From: Emmonsiellopsis sp. PD_33
Lineage: Eukaryota > Ascomycota > Eurotiomycetes > Onygenales > Ajellomycetaceae
Reading direction: 5' to 3'
NCBI GenBank assembly: GCA_032988165.1
Contig: JANTQF010000042.1
Coordinates: 62,001 to 126,000 of the forward strand
DNA: 64,000 nt
Part shown: positions 34,815-47,499 of the stretch, in pieces
Layout of the letters: each line of letters starts with the position of its first letter
How positions within the stretch are numbered: position 1 is the stretch's first letter
Translations under genes and position numbers: made by a program
Notes under the pieces: model-generated
Databases searched by the model: none
Told to the model about the DNA's origin: nothing
Seen by the model: only the letters and a program-made list of their open reading frames with translations

Positions 34815-37379
34815 TCAAGCATCAAGCATCATGAGCTCAGCAGTGTCGATATCTTCATCAAATTCGTCCTGGATCTGAGCCACAGCGCCGTTCCTAGTAC
34901 CGGTGGTAGAGTCCACGGGCATTTGATTGTTCGCCATCAGCTCCCTTTGTCGCTTGTTTTCTTCGTCTTGTTGCTTCTTCACATGGCGTTCAAGGTCAGC
35001 TAAACTCCAAGTCGAAATTCCTTCTTGGTCTTTCGATTTAAACGGCTGCGCCATAGTCCGGAGGAAGCTCTTCGCTGTTGCCACGGCCATATCGGTACTT
35101 AAATTCGTTTCGCTTTCGAGCATGGCCTGGCCAATCCATTTCGGAAGCTGGTTCCGTTTCTTCTGGAAGCGGCGGTCCGCGAGCACCATGACTCCGTAGT
35201 CATCTTTGCCACGAAGGACACGTCCAAGACACTGCGCAGCGTGCCTCATGGCGTCGAAAGATAGGAAGTCATTCTCACGAATTCTGTAATTTTCGCGTAA
35301 AAATTCTAGTCGAGCTTTCAGGATACGGGATTCGGTGTATTGGAATGGAACTCCAATACATATGACGGTTCGACCATAGTGGTGATCAAAATCGATTCCT
35401 TCGGAAACCTTACCACGGGCCACACATAGCAGGATAGCGCCACGGCCGTTACAGCACGCAGTCCGGTAAGTCTCAAGGGCGAGAGACGACTCTTGGGAAT
35501 CGGGAGTTTCCACTAGGATTAGTTTATAATTCCACACCAGGTCTAATATACCCATCCCTTGCCACATGCTAATGATGGATTCCATGTAAAGGTACGATGG
35601 GAAGAAAACGACGATCCCGTCCGGGGTAATTCGAGAAAATTCAAGTAAAAGATTCCCATAGTTTCGAACAACGCCTGGATCATTTCTGATTTGGAACGAA
35701 GAGGATATTTGAGCTTGATCAGAGCCTCGTGTAACGATCATTGGAAGAAAGGATCGACGAGCAAGCGTCATAGTATACGACTCCTGCAACACTGTCTGGA
35801 ACTGAAGCATCTTAGGGTACATTTCCAGGGGAGATAGGGTCCCAGAAGTGATAATCACGGACTTGAATCTGTCGAATACGGGTTTAATGGCGATGGCAGC
35901 ATCCAGACACGTGAAATGAAGAATCGGATTTGGCACAGTCGCAGTTTCTGATTCGAAAGGTTCGAGTATGAGGAGAAAACCTTTCTCATACGTGGCTGCC
36001 AAAGTGGCGAAGGCGGCAACCTGTTGAAGAGGCTGATAGTCTTCGAGGTTCATAAGTTCCAACGTCCGAACGAGAGAGGTCAGCCGCTCTGCACAAAACC
36101 GTAAAGGCTTTCTTTCGATAAATGTTAAATCTTTCAGGTGAGCCAAGAAGGACAGTGGGGTTTCTGATATAGTATGCGTAACTTTCATTCGCGTTTTCAG
36201 ATACTCGATAAATCGTTTTAAGAAAGCTACGAAGTGCTCTGCTCTTCGGATATTGCCCGGAACCGCCTCTTTTAGGAGATCGTCGGGAAGGGCTGGGTTT
36301 GCCATCAGTTGGTCTTCTTGACGAGCTTCGTCTGCTTCTTTCAGGCCCTCAACCAATTTCTGATATTCATTCTGCAACTTCTCTGCATCAGAGCTCCTCA
36401 TATCCTCAATTTTACGTTCAAGATTATTAGCTCCACGACTGGCCTTTCGTAAGGAATCCTCAGTCAGGTCAATGCTAAGAGATTCGATACAGACATTGTC
36501 GATATTATGTGCCTCATCGAAGACCACAATACAATCATTCGACAACTCCTGTGACACTCTCTCTGCAATCTTTGGGTCAAGGAGATAGTGATAGGAGTAT
36601 ATTATGACGTTGCAGAAAGGCATCTATAAGGAGTTAGTTATATAGGATAGCTTAGATTATATTGGGAAAGCCCATACCATACGACGAGCAGAGAAGTAAG
36701 GGCATTGCTTATGCTCCTCACCGTATTTAAGCAAACCATCGAGCGTGAAAACACCAGGTGGGACAAGATTGCTCGGCTCAAGTAGGTCCAGATTCTAGGT
36801 ACGTGAGCGGAGTCCAAAATAGTGGGCTGGGGACAAACCTCATGATATATACAAAGATCAACATCTTCTCCCTTCTCTTTCCTCTCTTTGACAAAACTTG
36901 CCGTCAGACTTCGACATCGGGCATCAACAACCGTGCCGCTTTTCTCCCGTTTAACTGAGGGATGAAGACAAAGATTCTTCCGACTTGTCAGGCCCAAGCC
37001 GCGGAAATCCTCGGTGTATCCTAACTGCTGAGTACGGTAATTCATCAGGGCTTCCAACTCCGCTAGAGCCTTTTCGATCTCGGACATTGTTCGTGAGCAG
37101 TATATCAGTTTGCGATGTGTAGGATAGTGCATTTGATATGCAATGATCAACGAAAGAAGCGACACGGTTTTCCCTGTTCCCGAAGGCATCTCCAGGACGC
37201 AGTGCCCACCGGCATCCAGCGTCTTTTTGAGATCGCACATGTAGGCATATTGCTCCGGATAGATGCGAGGGTATGGGAACAGAACGGGGAGGTCACTATC
37301 CAAGCGCTTCTGTTAGTGGCGGGATGAAGGAGCTGCGATCGGAGGAAAACATAGATACATACTCAATAAAGAACTTCAT
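34815..37379 (-). CDS. RAD3: TFIIH DNA helicase Rad3 / XPD
   Basis: Four exons read leftwards: 37379-37363 (17 nt), 37295-36839, 36794-36678, 36623-34815, giving 799 aa. The tiny first exon supplies MKFFI plus part of Asp, followed by DLPVLFPYPRIYPEQ. Walker A is MPSGTGKTVS; the Fe-S cluster cysteines are spread over KNLCLHP, ARCRSL, LCIYHE and KQCPYFS; the Walker B box is DEAHN; motif VI is QCLGRVLRGKDDYG. Rad3 is the 5'-3' helicase of TFIIH, needed for nucleotide excision repair and structurally for transcription initiation. Exon 2 ends at an unusual but valid GTTTGT donor, and the next intron is only 44 nt. Divergent with LTN1, convergent with RPA190. Confidence 0.96.
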
Positions 37380-37777
37380 GTTGGGCGCAATGAGATTCCC
37401 CTCGTAGAAGAGCTCACTGGCACCCAAAGCAGCAGACGTGGTGAACTGACAGACTCAAGGGTGTCGGGCAACGAATATATGGATGCGAGCAAACGCGTCA
37501 AACAAGCTCAGGCGTCGCCAGATCACCTGACCGCTGACTAACCGCGCCTCTATCTCCGGCGACAAAGACACCAACAGCAACAGACTGTGGCTGATATCAA
37601 GATATATCAAGACCACTGCCAATGAGAAATCGGTTTTGCCCTTAGACTCCTCCTGTGGATGGGTTACACACTCCTTTCGGCTTCGTTTTCATTACCTTGG
37701 CAGATGGGAGATTTTATATTTTATTATTTTTTGAGCTTCTTCCGTGATTCACCACCCCTCTATCAGCCCCCCACATT
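37380..37777. promoter_or_regulatory. Shared divergent promoter RAD3 / LTN1
   Basis: 398 bp between start codons. The LTN1 side contains an AT-rich stretch (TTTTATATTTTATTATTTTT near 37710-37729) that could serve as a nucleosome-free region. No other element is identified. Confidence 0.65.
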
Positions 37778-40700
37778 ATGAGCAAGAAATTCAAGTCTCA
37801 GGCCTCGAGCAGCCGGGCTGCCTCCGGTGCCTTTGGAGGCTTTGGAAGCACCTTTGGCGGGTTTTCCTCTGAGGCTACTGCCCAAGGAAGCCCTTCTTCG
37901 TCCTTGTCATACATCGCGGAACCGCCTGATCTCTCTAAAATTTCTCAGCCGCATGTAGTTGTCTCATTCAAGAACCTTTTGAAAAAGGATACTACCACCA
38001 AGACGAAGGCACTGGAAGATTTGCAGGACTTTCTCTCTGCTCAGGATACCCAGAGTATAACTCTGGAAGATGGCCTAATAGAAGCTTGGGTGCGTACTCC
38101 CTTCGAGCCTGTTAGTTATTGATCAAATTAATAATATGTTGGGCAGATAAAAATATATCCTCGTATCTCAATAGATACTTCTCGCAGAGTTCGACAGCTT
38201 GCTCATATTCTGCAAGGGCGCTTTGTATCGCTGTCAGGGAGACGCATTGCTCGTTTCATTCCAAAAGTTATCGGCGCATGGCTTGCTGGTCTCTATGATA
38301 ACGACAAATTGGTATTCAAAGCTGCTCAGGAATCAGTCATCAGAGCTTTTCCTACTGAGGAGAAAAGGCAAAGTCTTTGGAAGGTGTACCAATCTGCAAT
38401 CTTCGAATTTATTATCGACGCTGTTTTACATCAAACGCCACAAACCCTAAGCGATGAACGGACAGTCAGACCAGATGAGGCGGAGGCAAAGCATGCGCGA
38501 GTTGTTGCCACTGCCATCCAGGTGTTCAACCAACTATTAGGTCAGTGAGAACCATGCGTCAACCATGAATTTCTTGTATGGATGTTAGGAGCATTGCTAA
38601 AGTAATAACAGCTCGAGCATCCGCCGCCCAGCTTGAAAAGGATTCTGATTCTATGACAAACCTTCTTGGCAACAAATCTCTTTGGTCGTTCGCGTACCAT
38701 GAGGATCCATTTGTTCGCCGATCTGTATACGACCTGCTCCGGACTTCACTTTCTGTCGACGGAAACTTGCTCGAATGGAAAACCATCAGCACATGCTTTT
38801 TGTCGAAAGCGCTGTCGAAAAGTCAGCTGGGGTCTGCGTATGACTTTTCCGATATGCTCTTAACGCTCACTAGGGAGCACCCCCAGATATGGACGTCTGA
38901 CTATTCTGGAAAAGTCTCCGCAACTAAACGGCTCTATCAATACATCAAGACTGGGTCAGAAGGCGCCAATTCCGTCTATTGGGAAAACCTCCACCTTTTG
39001 TTAAAATCAATTCCCATTGAAATTATGGCTCCCAAACCAGTTGATGATGACACCATGATACAAGATGCCACCAACTTACTGGAAGCTATTCATGATTCTC
39101 TTTTGAATCGAGAAGAACAACGAGGGAACCTTGGGGATGCGTGGGGATGTTTCGTAGACACGGCATTTTGGATGTCGACTTTGATCTCGGAGAAAACCAC
39201 GTGTCACAAATTCCTTCAAAGCCAAATTTCGCCTATCCTAGAACAGTATGTCGTTGCCCAATCTGGTAACGACCGCTGGACGCTCCAAGGAAAATTTGCC
39301 CTAGAGCTTTGCGCAAAATCCTTTGTTAGGATGGCGGAACTCGCTGGCAAGGAGCTTCTCCTCGATCTCTGGGCAAGGCTATCGGATCAGCTGATTCATG
39401 CTATGAAAATATCTTCACCAGAAAAATCCAACGGGTTTAGAGATTCTCAAGATTCAATCTGCGCGCAAGCGAAGCGTTTGTTTGGCCTAGAAGCACGAAT
39501 TCTAAGTCAAATTCCTGAGTCCAGTCATCTGTCTTTCATCACCAATATTTTCCAAGATGCGGCTGTACCATTGTTTCGAGCCTCGTTGGAACTCTTAAGA
39601 GGTCGCAAAGGGAAGCCATACGGTGCTGCCTCGATGATTGATGAAGCGGTGGTAGAGGTTCCTCATATCATTACCGATTTCGATGACTTGGAAGAATTTC
39701 TCTCTGATGATGCACCAGACCTCCTATTTTCTCCTTCGTCAGACCGTCTTATTTCCATTCTCTTTAGCCTTCGTCATAGGAAATGCTTTGGGACTGTTCT
39801 AGGTAACTTTATAACTGCCTTCCTACAGAGCGACCTAGGGACTTCTACCTTGCCAGGACTGCAGAAATTATTTTCGTGCATCACTTCCGACGATATTACA
39901 GTCCATCCGAAGCTGGGGCTTTTGATTACAAAAGACCTAGATAGGGCGTTGAAGGGTAGCCGAGAAGCTTGGACGGACATCATTATCATAACTAACAACT
40001 CAGGTTTCCAAAATGGGATCAGCCTCCAAATTCTCAACTCCATAGTCGATGTCTTGTCTGCGGATAGTACCATCCGAGAAGCACTTTATGGCCTTTTTCA
40101 AATCTCGTTACAAAGCCCAGATTTGATTCGGACGTTTATAGGCAGCCAAGATGGCTCACGGATGGTTTCGAAGCTGTTGTATATCACGGAATCGTCAACC
40201 GATGAGATTGCTCAACTTGCTGAGTCGCTTCAGAACCATATTAAGGATATAATAAAAGGTGAAAGCAGTGCTCGATCCGCGATAGAAATTGTCCAACAAA
40301 ACTTCAGCAATGTTGGTAAGGAATCTTTATCGTAAGTATACCCACGGTCATTATCCTTACGGGCGCAATTTATTGATATTTCCTTTCTAGGATCGATTCC
40401 TTGGTTCAAATAGCCGAGGAAGTTCTTGGTAAAGCATCTGTGGAAGACAAGCCTAGAATATTATCTCGCCTACTTCCAACCCGAGACCAATGGAAGCAGG
40501 CTCTGGACCCACTCCTTCAGAAACCGCTACGAATGTCAGGGGCAATAATTAACGCGCTTGGAGGAGCCGTGTTTTTAACAGATCGGTCCTTGCCCGCGAG
40601 CCTCTCGAAAGAGCTTGATTCGATTCCACGCGACCCATACCGCTTCTCCTCTGCCATTAGACTCACATTTTTTGTTACCAAAGTTCTAGCATCGAATGGA

Positions 40701-43091
40701 CTGGAGTACGTTGAACCGAGTCTCCGTGAAGTATTGTTTTTCTACCTACCGTTAGGCATTCAGCTTGTTGATGACGACGTGAGCCTTGAAGGCTCAAAAG
40801 CTCTGCTAGACCTCGATATACCAGATATTAGAGATGAATGCGCAGATCTTGTTTCGGAAGGCCGTTTGCTCATCCGGGACTGGATTCAATCGCCGCCAGG
40901 GCCCGCCAAGGGCCACGAAGAGGAGCTTAACTCCTATAACCTATTCAGTGTCTGGGAGCAACAGCTTGAATCACTACAAGACGATTCTCCAAAATCATAC
41001 AACATTGCGGAGACATTCGCCAGGGTTAGTACTGAGCGCGATTCGGTCGAGACGATCCGTTCTGCTGAATCGTGCTTCAATATGGCAAGAAGAATGGATG
41101 GACCCTCGAACCCATTCGTTTTGCCTGCCGTTGTAGCCGCGTTTAAAGACTCTATAGCGGCCACGCCATCGGGTATGAGGCTTTGCAATGAGCTAATATC
41201 TGATGTTACCGGTTTTAAAATAGACAAGGAGCTGGAATGTGAGTGGAGAATCTACCCATTCTGCAAAATGTTCATTCTAACTTTAACAGGTCTTCGCAAA
41301 ATTGCAACACTCAACCTCCTTATTCAAGGAGAAAATAACATCGCTCGAAATGTTCCAAAACCAAGATTGGTGTTTTTGGTGAAACGCCTTATTGCCTGTT
41401 TAGAGTCAGAATCGCCGTCACCAGGATTGGTTTCCGAAATTCTGAAGCTGCTGGCGAACGTTTTCCCTTTGATCAAGGAAATATACGGTTCGCATTGGAC
41501 AAGTGGCTATGAGATCTTGCAGGAATCGTGGAGTAAAAATGAAATAGTGGATGAGTCCCTTCCTGTTCTGCATTCATCGTTGCGGCTTTTCGCTTGCTTG
41601 AAGTCTTTGGCAACGACGGAGAGCAATGACGATTTAGAGGATGCATGGGCTACATCACAAAAGTCTCATTCTCAGGCTTTGATTCAACTGCTGTCACAGT
41701 TTGGTAAGAGACTTTTCCCCCTCCCCTTATTTCCATTATTATTGTTAACATCAATTGATAGATTCCTCATTAAATTATGACCAACCACTTAAAATAACTG
41801 CGGATCTCCTTTCCCGTTTAATATCCAGTATATCCATCGATCATGTAGAAGATGTCAATGACCTTTTCTCCATCCTGGCAGTTCCAAACAGAGGAATACA
41901 ACGTGCCGCCTATGATGTCCTCCATCGAGCAATCCCGAAACTTCAAGAAGCTGTGTCGCTGGATGTCGCATTGTCAGATACCGTGGCTACTCTTCCAGAT
42001 GAGTTGATTTCTCTTCTTGTAGAAGCGCCTACGATGAATGCCCTACGCGAGGCCACAGTTGACGACAGCGTATGGGTTAGCCTTCGGTGCTATATTTTAA
42101 GTTGGAAGACGCTCTTTGATCATTTTATTAATGCTGTAAGCTATCCTCACTATCGACGGTATAGAGGCGCGATGCAGGACAAAACAAAACTGACACAATT
42201 CTTTTAGTCGCTCCCTGTTCAAGAGGCCTACGTGACTAACATCAAGGAAAACGACTGCTTGAATCCTTTCCTTGAATTTATGTTTGACTTCCTCCAGCAT
42301 CCAAGTGGAAAATTGGTCGACGTTTCAAAGATAGACATTCGGTCGTTCAACCTTGACGAGTCCGAACCAGCTGAGAAAGAAACACAGTCATTATTTGTGC
42401 ATTTGTATTATCTGTGCCTGAAATATCTACCAAATATGACGAAAGTCTGGTGGATCGATAGCAAAAAGCGAGTCAAGGGACAGGTTGAGGCCTGGACGGA
42501 GAAATATGTAAGTTCCGGAGACGTATGTCGCGCATGCATAGCCGTTATTTACTGACAAATTTCAAGATATCACCACTCGTAATCGAGGATTCGCTCCAGA
42601 GCGTCACCGAATGGTTCTCCGCCCAGGATTTCACCGGCGAGGAGCAGCCGCTGCAAGTCAAGGTATCCCCCAGAACTGCCGAAATCATCGCCAGCATCGA
42701 AGTCGACGAGGAATCACCACCAACCTCGGTTGCAATCTCCCTTCCACCAACGTACCCTCTGCAACAAGCGCTCGTTGACGGACGGGCTCGTATAGCTGTG
42801 GATGAAAAGAAATGGCGAAGCTGGTTATTGACGATCCAGGGCGTGATCATGTTCTCCAATGGCAATCTTATCGATGGTCTGCTTGCATTCCGCAAGAATG
42901 TCCAGGGTGCATTGAAGGGTCAAACCGAGTGTGCTATTTGCTATTCGGTCATCTCGACGAACATGCAGACGCCAAACAAGAAGTGTGCGACGTGCAAGAA
43001 CACATTCCATTCAGACTGTCTGTTCCGTTGGTTCAAAAGCAGCAATGCGAGCAGCTGTCCGCTGTGTCGGAATAACTTCCCCTATTCGTGA
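37778..43091 (+). CDS. LTN1: E3 ubiquitin ligase listerin (Ltn1/Rkr1)
   Basis: Eight exons: 37778-38089, 38147-38540, 38612-40331, 40391-41238, 41290-41703, 41762-42135, 42208-42507, 42567-43091, giving 1,628 aa. The N-terminal domain (KALEDLQDFL, VRQLAHILQGRFVSLSGR, KVIGAWLAGLYD, NKSLWSFAYHEDPFVRRSVY) precedes a long HEAT-like repeat arm. A conserved RWD-like segment near the C-terminus (SLQSVTEWFSA onwards) is followed by a RING-CH finger: CAIC, CATCKNTFHSDCLFRWF, CPLC. Ltn1 ubiquitinates stalled nascent chains on 60S subunits in ribosome quality control. The intron at 41239-41289 is 51 nt and stop-free in frame, so a 17-residue longer isoform is possible; GTGAGT, an internal CTAAC and CAG support splicing. 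Confidence 0.94.
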
Positions 43092-43426
43092 ATTAGTCCT
43101 TACTTTGGCGGCGTTTTTGAGGTTTCGCTTTTTCTTTCATGTAATTTGATATCACTAGCCTATAGAATGTGAGAAAAGTATGAGCATTGTTAGGGAATAC
43201 GGACTAATTGCATATTTGACAATCTTCCTTTTTCTAATTATATGTACTAGCTACCCTTCTCCCATATTAAAGACAATTCTACGTATTTCGTCATTGTCGG
43301 GTAATCGTCACTATGCCGAGAGCATTGTCTGATATCATCTCGGACTTTGCGGGGGAAACAAACCACACCCCACCATAGCCTTGACTGCCCCTCCAACAAT
43401 CCTCAAAAACCAACCACACAACATCC
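43092..43426. promoter_or_regulatory. LTN1 3' region and PPM1 promoter
   Basis: A 335-bp tandem gap. Its left half is AT-rich and probably 3' UTR; its right half is pyrimidine- and CA-rich, as expected for a leader (ACCACACAACATCC before the ATG). Confidence 0.5.
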
Positions 43427-44698
43427 ATGTCAGCAAATCAGATACCCAACCTGAACACCCTTCGACGAGGAGCCGGGAGAGGCCGTTTTAGAGGCCGCGG
43501 GGGCCTTGAAGGAGCTAGCCGTGGAGACAACGCGGCCGCAAAGGATAAAGTGGTTCAACAGACCGATAACGATGCAAGTCTATCCAGACTCAGCGCGGTT
43601 GAGCTAGGATATCTCCATGACCCTTTTGCGAGAGCAACACTCAATGGCGGAGTAGCGGGTTCGAGGAGGTATCCGATAATCAATCGAGGTATTTTCCATC
43701 TGTTTTCCTCTGCACCTACACCTCCGCGCCTGAATTGGCCGCACAATGCTGACGGACGTCTTGCTTGAAAAATAGGGACCTACGTACGGACGACCGCAAT
43801 CGACCGCCTTGTCGACCACTTCTTAAATACATCCGGGAAACCCAATAGTCGGAAACGGCAGATCATATCCCTCGGCGCCGGCTCAGATACACGAGTGTTC
43901 CGCCTCCTCTCTGATAACCCCTCGTTAGACATCCTGTACCACGAATTAGATTTCCCAACCAACACCATCGCAAAAATCAAGTCTATCCGCTCATCGCCTC
44001 TCCTCCACAATGCACTGCGAATATCGGGTCCGGAGGACGTGAATATCTCCCCGGACGGGGACGCATTGCATTCGAAATACCTTCACATCCACCCGGTCGA
44101 TCTACGAACACTCTCAACCGCTACATCGCCTACCTTACTACAAGGGGTGGATAGAACACTTCCAACGCTGTTGATATCAGAGTGTTGCCTGATATACCTC
44201 AGTCCCACAGACGCCGTCAATGTCCTATCATATTTTACCCAGACGCTCTTCCCATCCTTGCAATCCCAAACGGCCGCTCCCGCGCATCCCTCACATCCAA
44301 CACCATCCGTATCCGCATCCGCCCCGCTAGCGCTGATACTCTACGAACCGATCCGCCCCGACGACCCCTTTGGCAGAACAATGGTTTCCAATCTCGCCGT
44401 GCGGGGTATCCATCTACAAACACTCAACCGATACGCGTCGCTATCGGCCGAGCGGGAGAGATTGAGAGAACACGGGTTCGTGAGCGGGCAGGGCGCGGCG
44501 GACGTGGATTTCCTTTGGGAGCGGTGGGTTAGTGCAGAGGAGAAGGAGAGGGTGGCTGAATTGGAGATGCTGGATGAGATTGAGGAGTGGAAGTTGTTGG
44601 CTAGTCATTATTGTGTGGCTTGGGGGTGGAGGGAGGAGGAGGAGGGGGATGGGGAAGAAGGAGGGGTATTTGAGGGGTGGAAGGGGCTGGAGGGATAA
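43427..44698 (+). CDS. PPM1: Leucine carboxyl methyltransferase 1 (Ppm1), methylates PP2A
   Basis: Two exons, 43427-43688 and 43776-44698, giving 394 aa. The N-terminus has a short RG-rich patch (RRGAGRGRFRGRGG). Family motifs follow: LSAVELGYLHDPFA; the SAM-binding IISLGAGSDTRVFRL; YHELDFP; and LISECCLIYLSP. The C-terminus ends in the conserved AWGW followed by an acidic tail. The enzyme uses S-adenosylmethionine to methylate the C-terminal leucine of the PP2A catalytic subunit, controlling B-subunit assembly. Serine- and proline-rich residues around 285-300 of the frame look like a loop extension between LFPSL and LALILYEP, absent from short homologues. Confidence 0.93.
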
Positions 44699-45967
44699 GC
44701 AATTGGCATGATAATACCATCTGCATCGGGATCTGGAAGTTTGTTGGAAAGCTGGTTCTCTTGTAAGTCTGTCTGGTTCCTGGGGGGAGGGTCTTTTTAG
44801 CTGTGTACGGCGTATATATTTTCTTTCCCTCTTGTTCGCAGTTGGTAGGTGATGGGCAGCGCTTTGCTCACGTTTTTTTAAGATCTCACATTTGTCCATG
44901 CAAGCTTGGCTGCTGACGACTCGCTTTGGTGATCCGGGAATCTAGACCGCGGACGAGAAGGCTTGAAGAAGAAATTTTTGTCCCATCCATGTGAACAAGC
45001 GCTGGACTATTTATGGCTTGTGGAGTATCATTGGTGGAGCAGAGCACGCCAGCAGCATGGAGTCAAGGGGAAGGAAAGATCACCTTCTGGCTTCTGGGCA
45101 ATGATGAATGGGCTTCACAAAACTCGGCGGGCACCTTGGAGAGGTCCGTGGGACGGGATTGTTGCATGACAGTGAACAGGGCAAGACAGCGAACGCCGAA
45201 CAGTATCCAAACATGATTTCTTCCTTGCTCTGTTGGCAGTTGCCAACACGAGTCCAAGCAGCATAAATTACAGAACCCGGTTTCACAATACAGGCTAAGC
45301 TGTTTTAGCGGTGCCATCATCCAGGGACATGAGCATGTTCTGCCGCTAATTGGCTCCGTTGACGGAAAAACTCAGCATACTGGACGGGCTGGACCAGGAA
45401 CTGAGCCATAGCCTGGCGGCAATACAGGGCAAAACACGAAAATAAACGGTGCTTGGGCAGGAAGGCGTTTTAGGCGAAAACGGGGCGGGTGTGAGAGGTT
45501 GCAACCACGGAACACCCAATGGTACCTGGAAATAGGGCTCCACCAGATTTTTTCGCCCTTTTCAGGATGGATCCGCTCACGGCGCTCAGTGCTCACCCTG
45601 ACCAACTTTGTGGCCTTGTCGACATTGTCGTTGTCGCGTCGTCTTTTCCTTGTTAACTCTCCTTCAACCCCATCGTCTGTCTTTATCCCAACACTCGTTT
45701 CATTGCAGCCCGAGTCATTCATTCATTCATTCATTCATTCATTTGTTAGAGTTGCGGGACGTTAAGACTCCCGATATCCTACGTGCTTCTTCTGCAGGTT
45801 ATCCCAAATCTGGTGGATCACAAGCAGAGCATTCTATTGCTCTACGCATATATCGTTTTGCTATAGTCTCCATACTGTCTTTGACAAAGAGTTGCTATTC
45901 TTGGCATAGTTTCAGACAGGAGGCACCGATACACGGCAGGATCTGGCCGCGAACAGACCCGACAACG
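44699..45967. other. Intergenic between PPM1 and the SUN gene
   Basis: 1.27 kb without a supported gene. Small frames near 44963-45320 on both strands lack domains. The right half should be the SUN promoter and leader and contains the ATTC microsatellite. Confidence 0.55.
45716..45742. repeat. (ATTC)n microsatellite
   Basis: About 6.5 uninterrupted ATTC units, roughly 230 nt upstream of the SUN-family ATG and so in its promoter or leader; length variation could affect expression. Confidence 0.85.
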
Positions 45968-47499
45968 ATGAAGTCCCCTACAATCGCCTCGCAGGCGACC
46001 GCTTTCCTGCTTCTCCTTGCATCTATCGCAGAGGCCAAACATGTCCGCCATTTTCCCGAACTCGGCCTAAAACATCATCATAAGCACCGACATGTCGAGC
46101 TCGGCTCCAATGCTCCAGTCGACGGTCCTGGATTGGAGAAAAGAGGAGGACAATGCGAGTTCCCTAGTGATAGTGGACTCGTGGCAGTCACCCCAAATGA
46201 ACAGAATGCTGGATGGGCAATGAGCCCTGACCAGCCCTGCACGCCTGGCAATTACTGTCCCTTTGCATGCCCACCGGGTGAAGTCATGGCCCAGTGGGAT
46301 CCTGATGCGACCTCGTACTCCTATCCGGCCTCCATGGTGCGTATCGATATCAGACCAACCATTGCTTCGCAAGCGGCGAGAATATAAAAAGGAAGAAACC
46401 GATGGGCTAATTTTTACCTATACAGAACGGCGGTTTATACTGCGACGAGAATGGCGAAATCCAGAAACCTTTCCCCTCCAAGCCCTATTGTATGGAAGCC
46501 AAAGGCCCTCTCGCAGTAAAGAACGAAGCTGGCGGCCATGTCGCCTTTTGCCAGACGGTGCTTCCCGGAAACGAGGCGATGTTGATCCCGACCAGCGTCA
46601 CAGACTACGCCGAACTGGCCGTTCCTGGTCCAGATTATTGGTGTGAGACAGCCGCTCAGTTAGTATCCCAGCACTATATATTTCCTAAAACTTAACTTAC
46701 CTGCCGACCTAGTTACTACATCAACCCCCCCGGAAAATCTTGCGATACCGCATGTGTGTGGGGTACCAAAGACAACCCATGGGGCAACTGGTCGCCTTAT
46801 GTCGCCGGTGCCAACATGGATTCGAATGGGCAGACGTTCGTCAAACTTGGCTGGAACCCGATTTACCTTGAGCCTGCAACTCCATTCCGAGAGGAGAGCC
46901 CATCGTTTGGTGTGAAAATCGAGTGCGAGGGTGGCGGATGCAATGGCCTTCCATGCGCAATCGATCCCAAAGTCAACGGCGTTAATGAAATGACAGGGAG
47001 CGCTACCGATGGTGCTGGTGGTGGCGCTTTCTGCGTTGTCACTGTGCCCAAGGGAAGCACTGCCAATATTGTGGTGTTCAATATCGACGGAAGTGGTGGA
47101 GAGGATGAGCCTGAATCTCCTCCCGCTTATTCTGCCAAACCTATTCCATCTTCGTCAGCTCCGCCACCACCTCCGTCAACAACCTCAACGCCGACCCCGG
47201 AGCCCACGACATCGATTCCTAAATATACGGTCGCAACATCGAGTCCTGAGAGCTCTACGACTGTGGCAAGAACACCAACGGTCTCACCGCATGTGTTCGC
47301 CGAGAGCGCAACCTCAACCGCAACCTCAACCGCAACCTCAGAACCAAGTTCAGCAATTGGCTCCTCCGGCCTACCGCCGACATATGGTTCCCCAGAACCT
47401 TCTGACTCTCCCCATCCTGGAGCTGCGTCGACTGCGGCACTCTCAATCATGAGCTTAACATGCAGCTTCTTGATTGTCTCAATTATGCTGAATTTCTAA
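45968..47499 (+). CDS. SUN-family (GH132) cell-wall protein, predicted GPI-anchored
   Basis: Three exons, 45968-46336, 46426-46658, 46713-47499, giving 462 aa. A signal peptide (FLLLLASIAEA) is followed by a His-rich stretch (LKHHHKHRHVEL) and a Kex2-like site (LEKRGG). The SUN domain shows the family cysteine pattern C-x5-C-x3-C (CTPGNYCPFAC), then GGLYCDE, PGPDYW, YYINPPGKSCDTACVWG, LGWNPIYL. A Pro/Ser/Thr-rich stalk from about residue 345 includes tandem TATS units, and a hydrophobic C-terminal tail (SLTCSFLIVSIMLNF) after small residues suggests GPI attachment. This is the group-II SUN layout. SUN proteins act in beta-glucan remodelling and septation; the exact activity is debated. It opens a run of secreted-protein genes. 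Confidence 0.88.
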
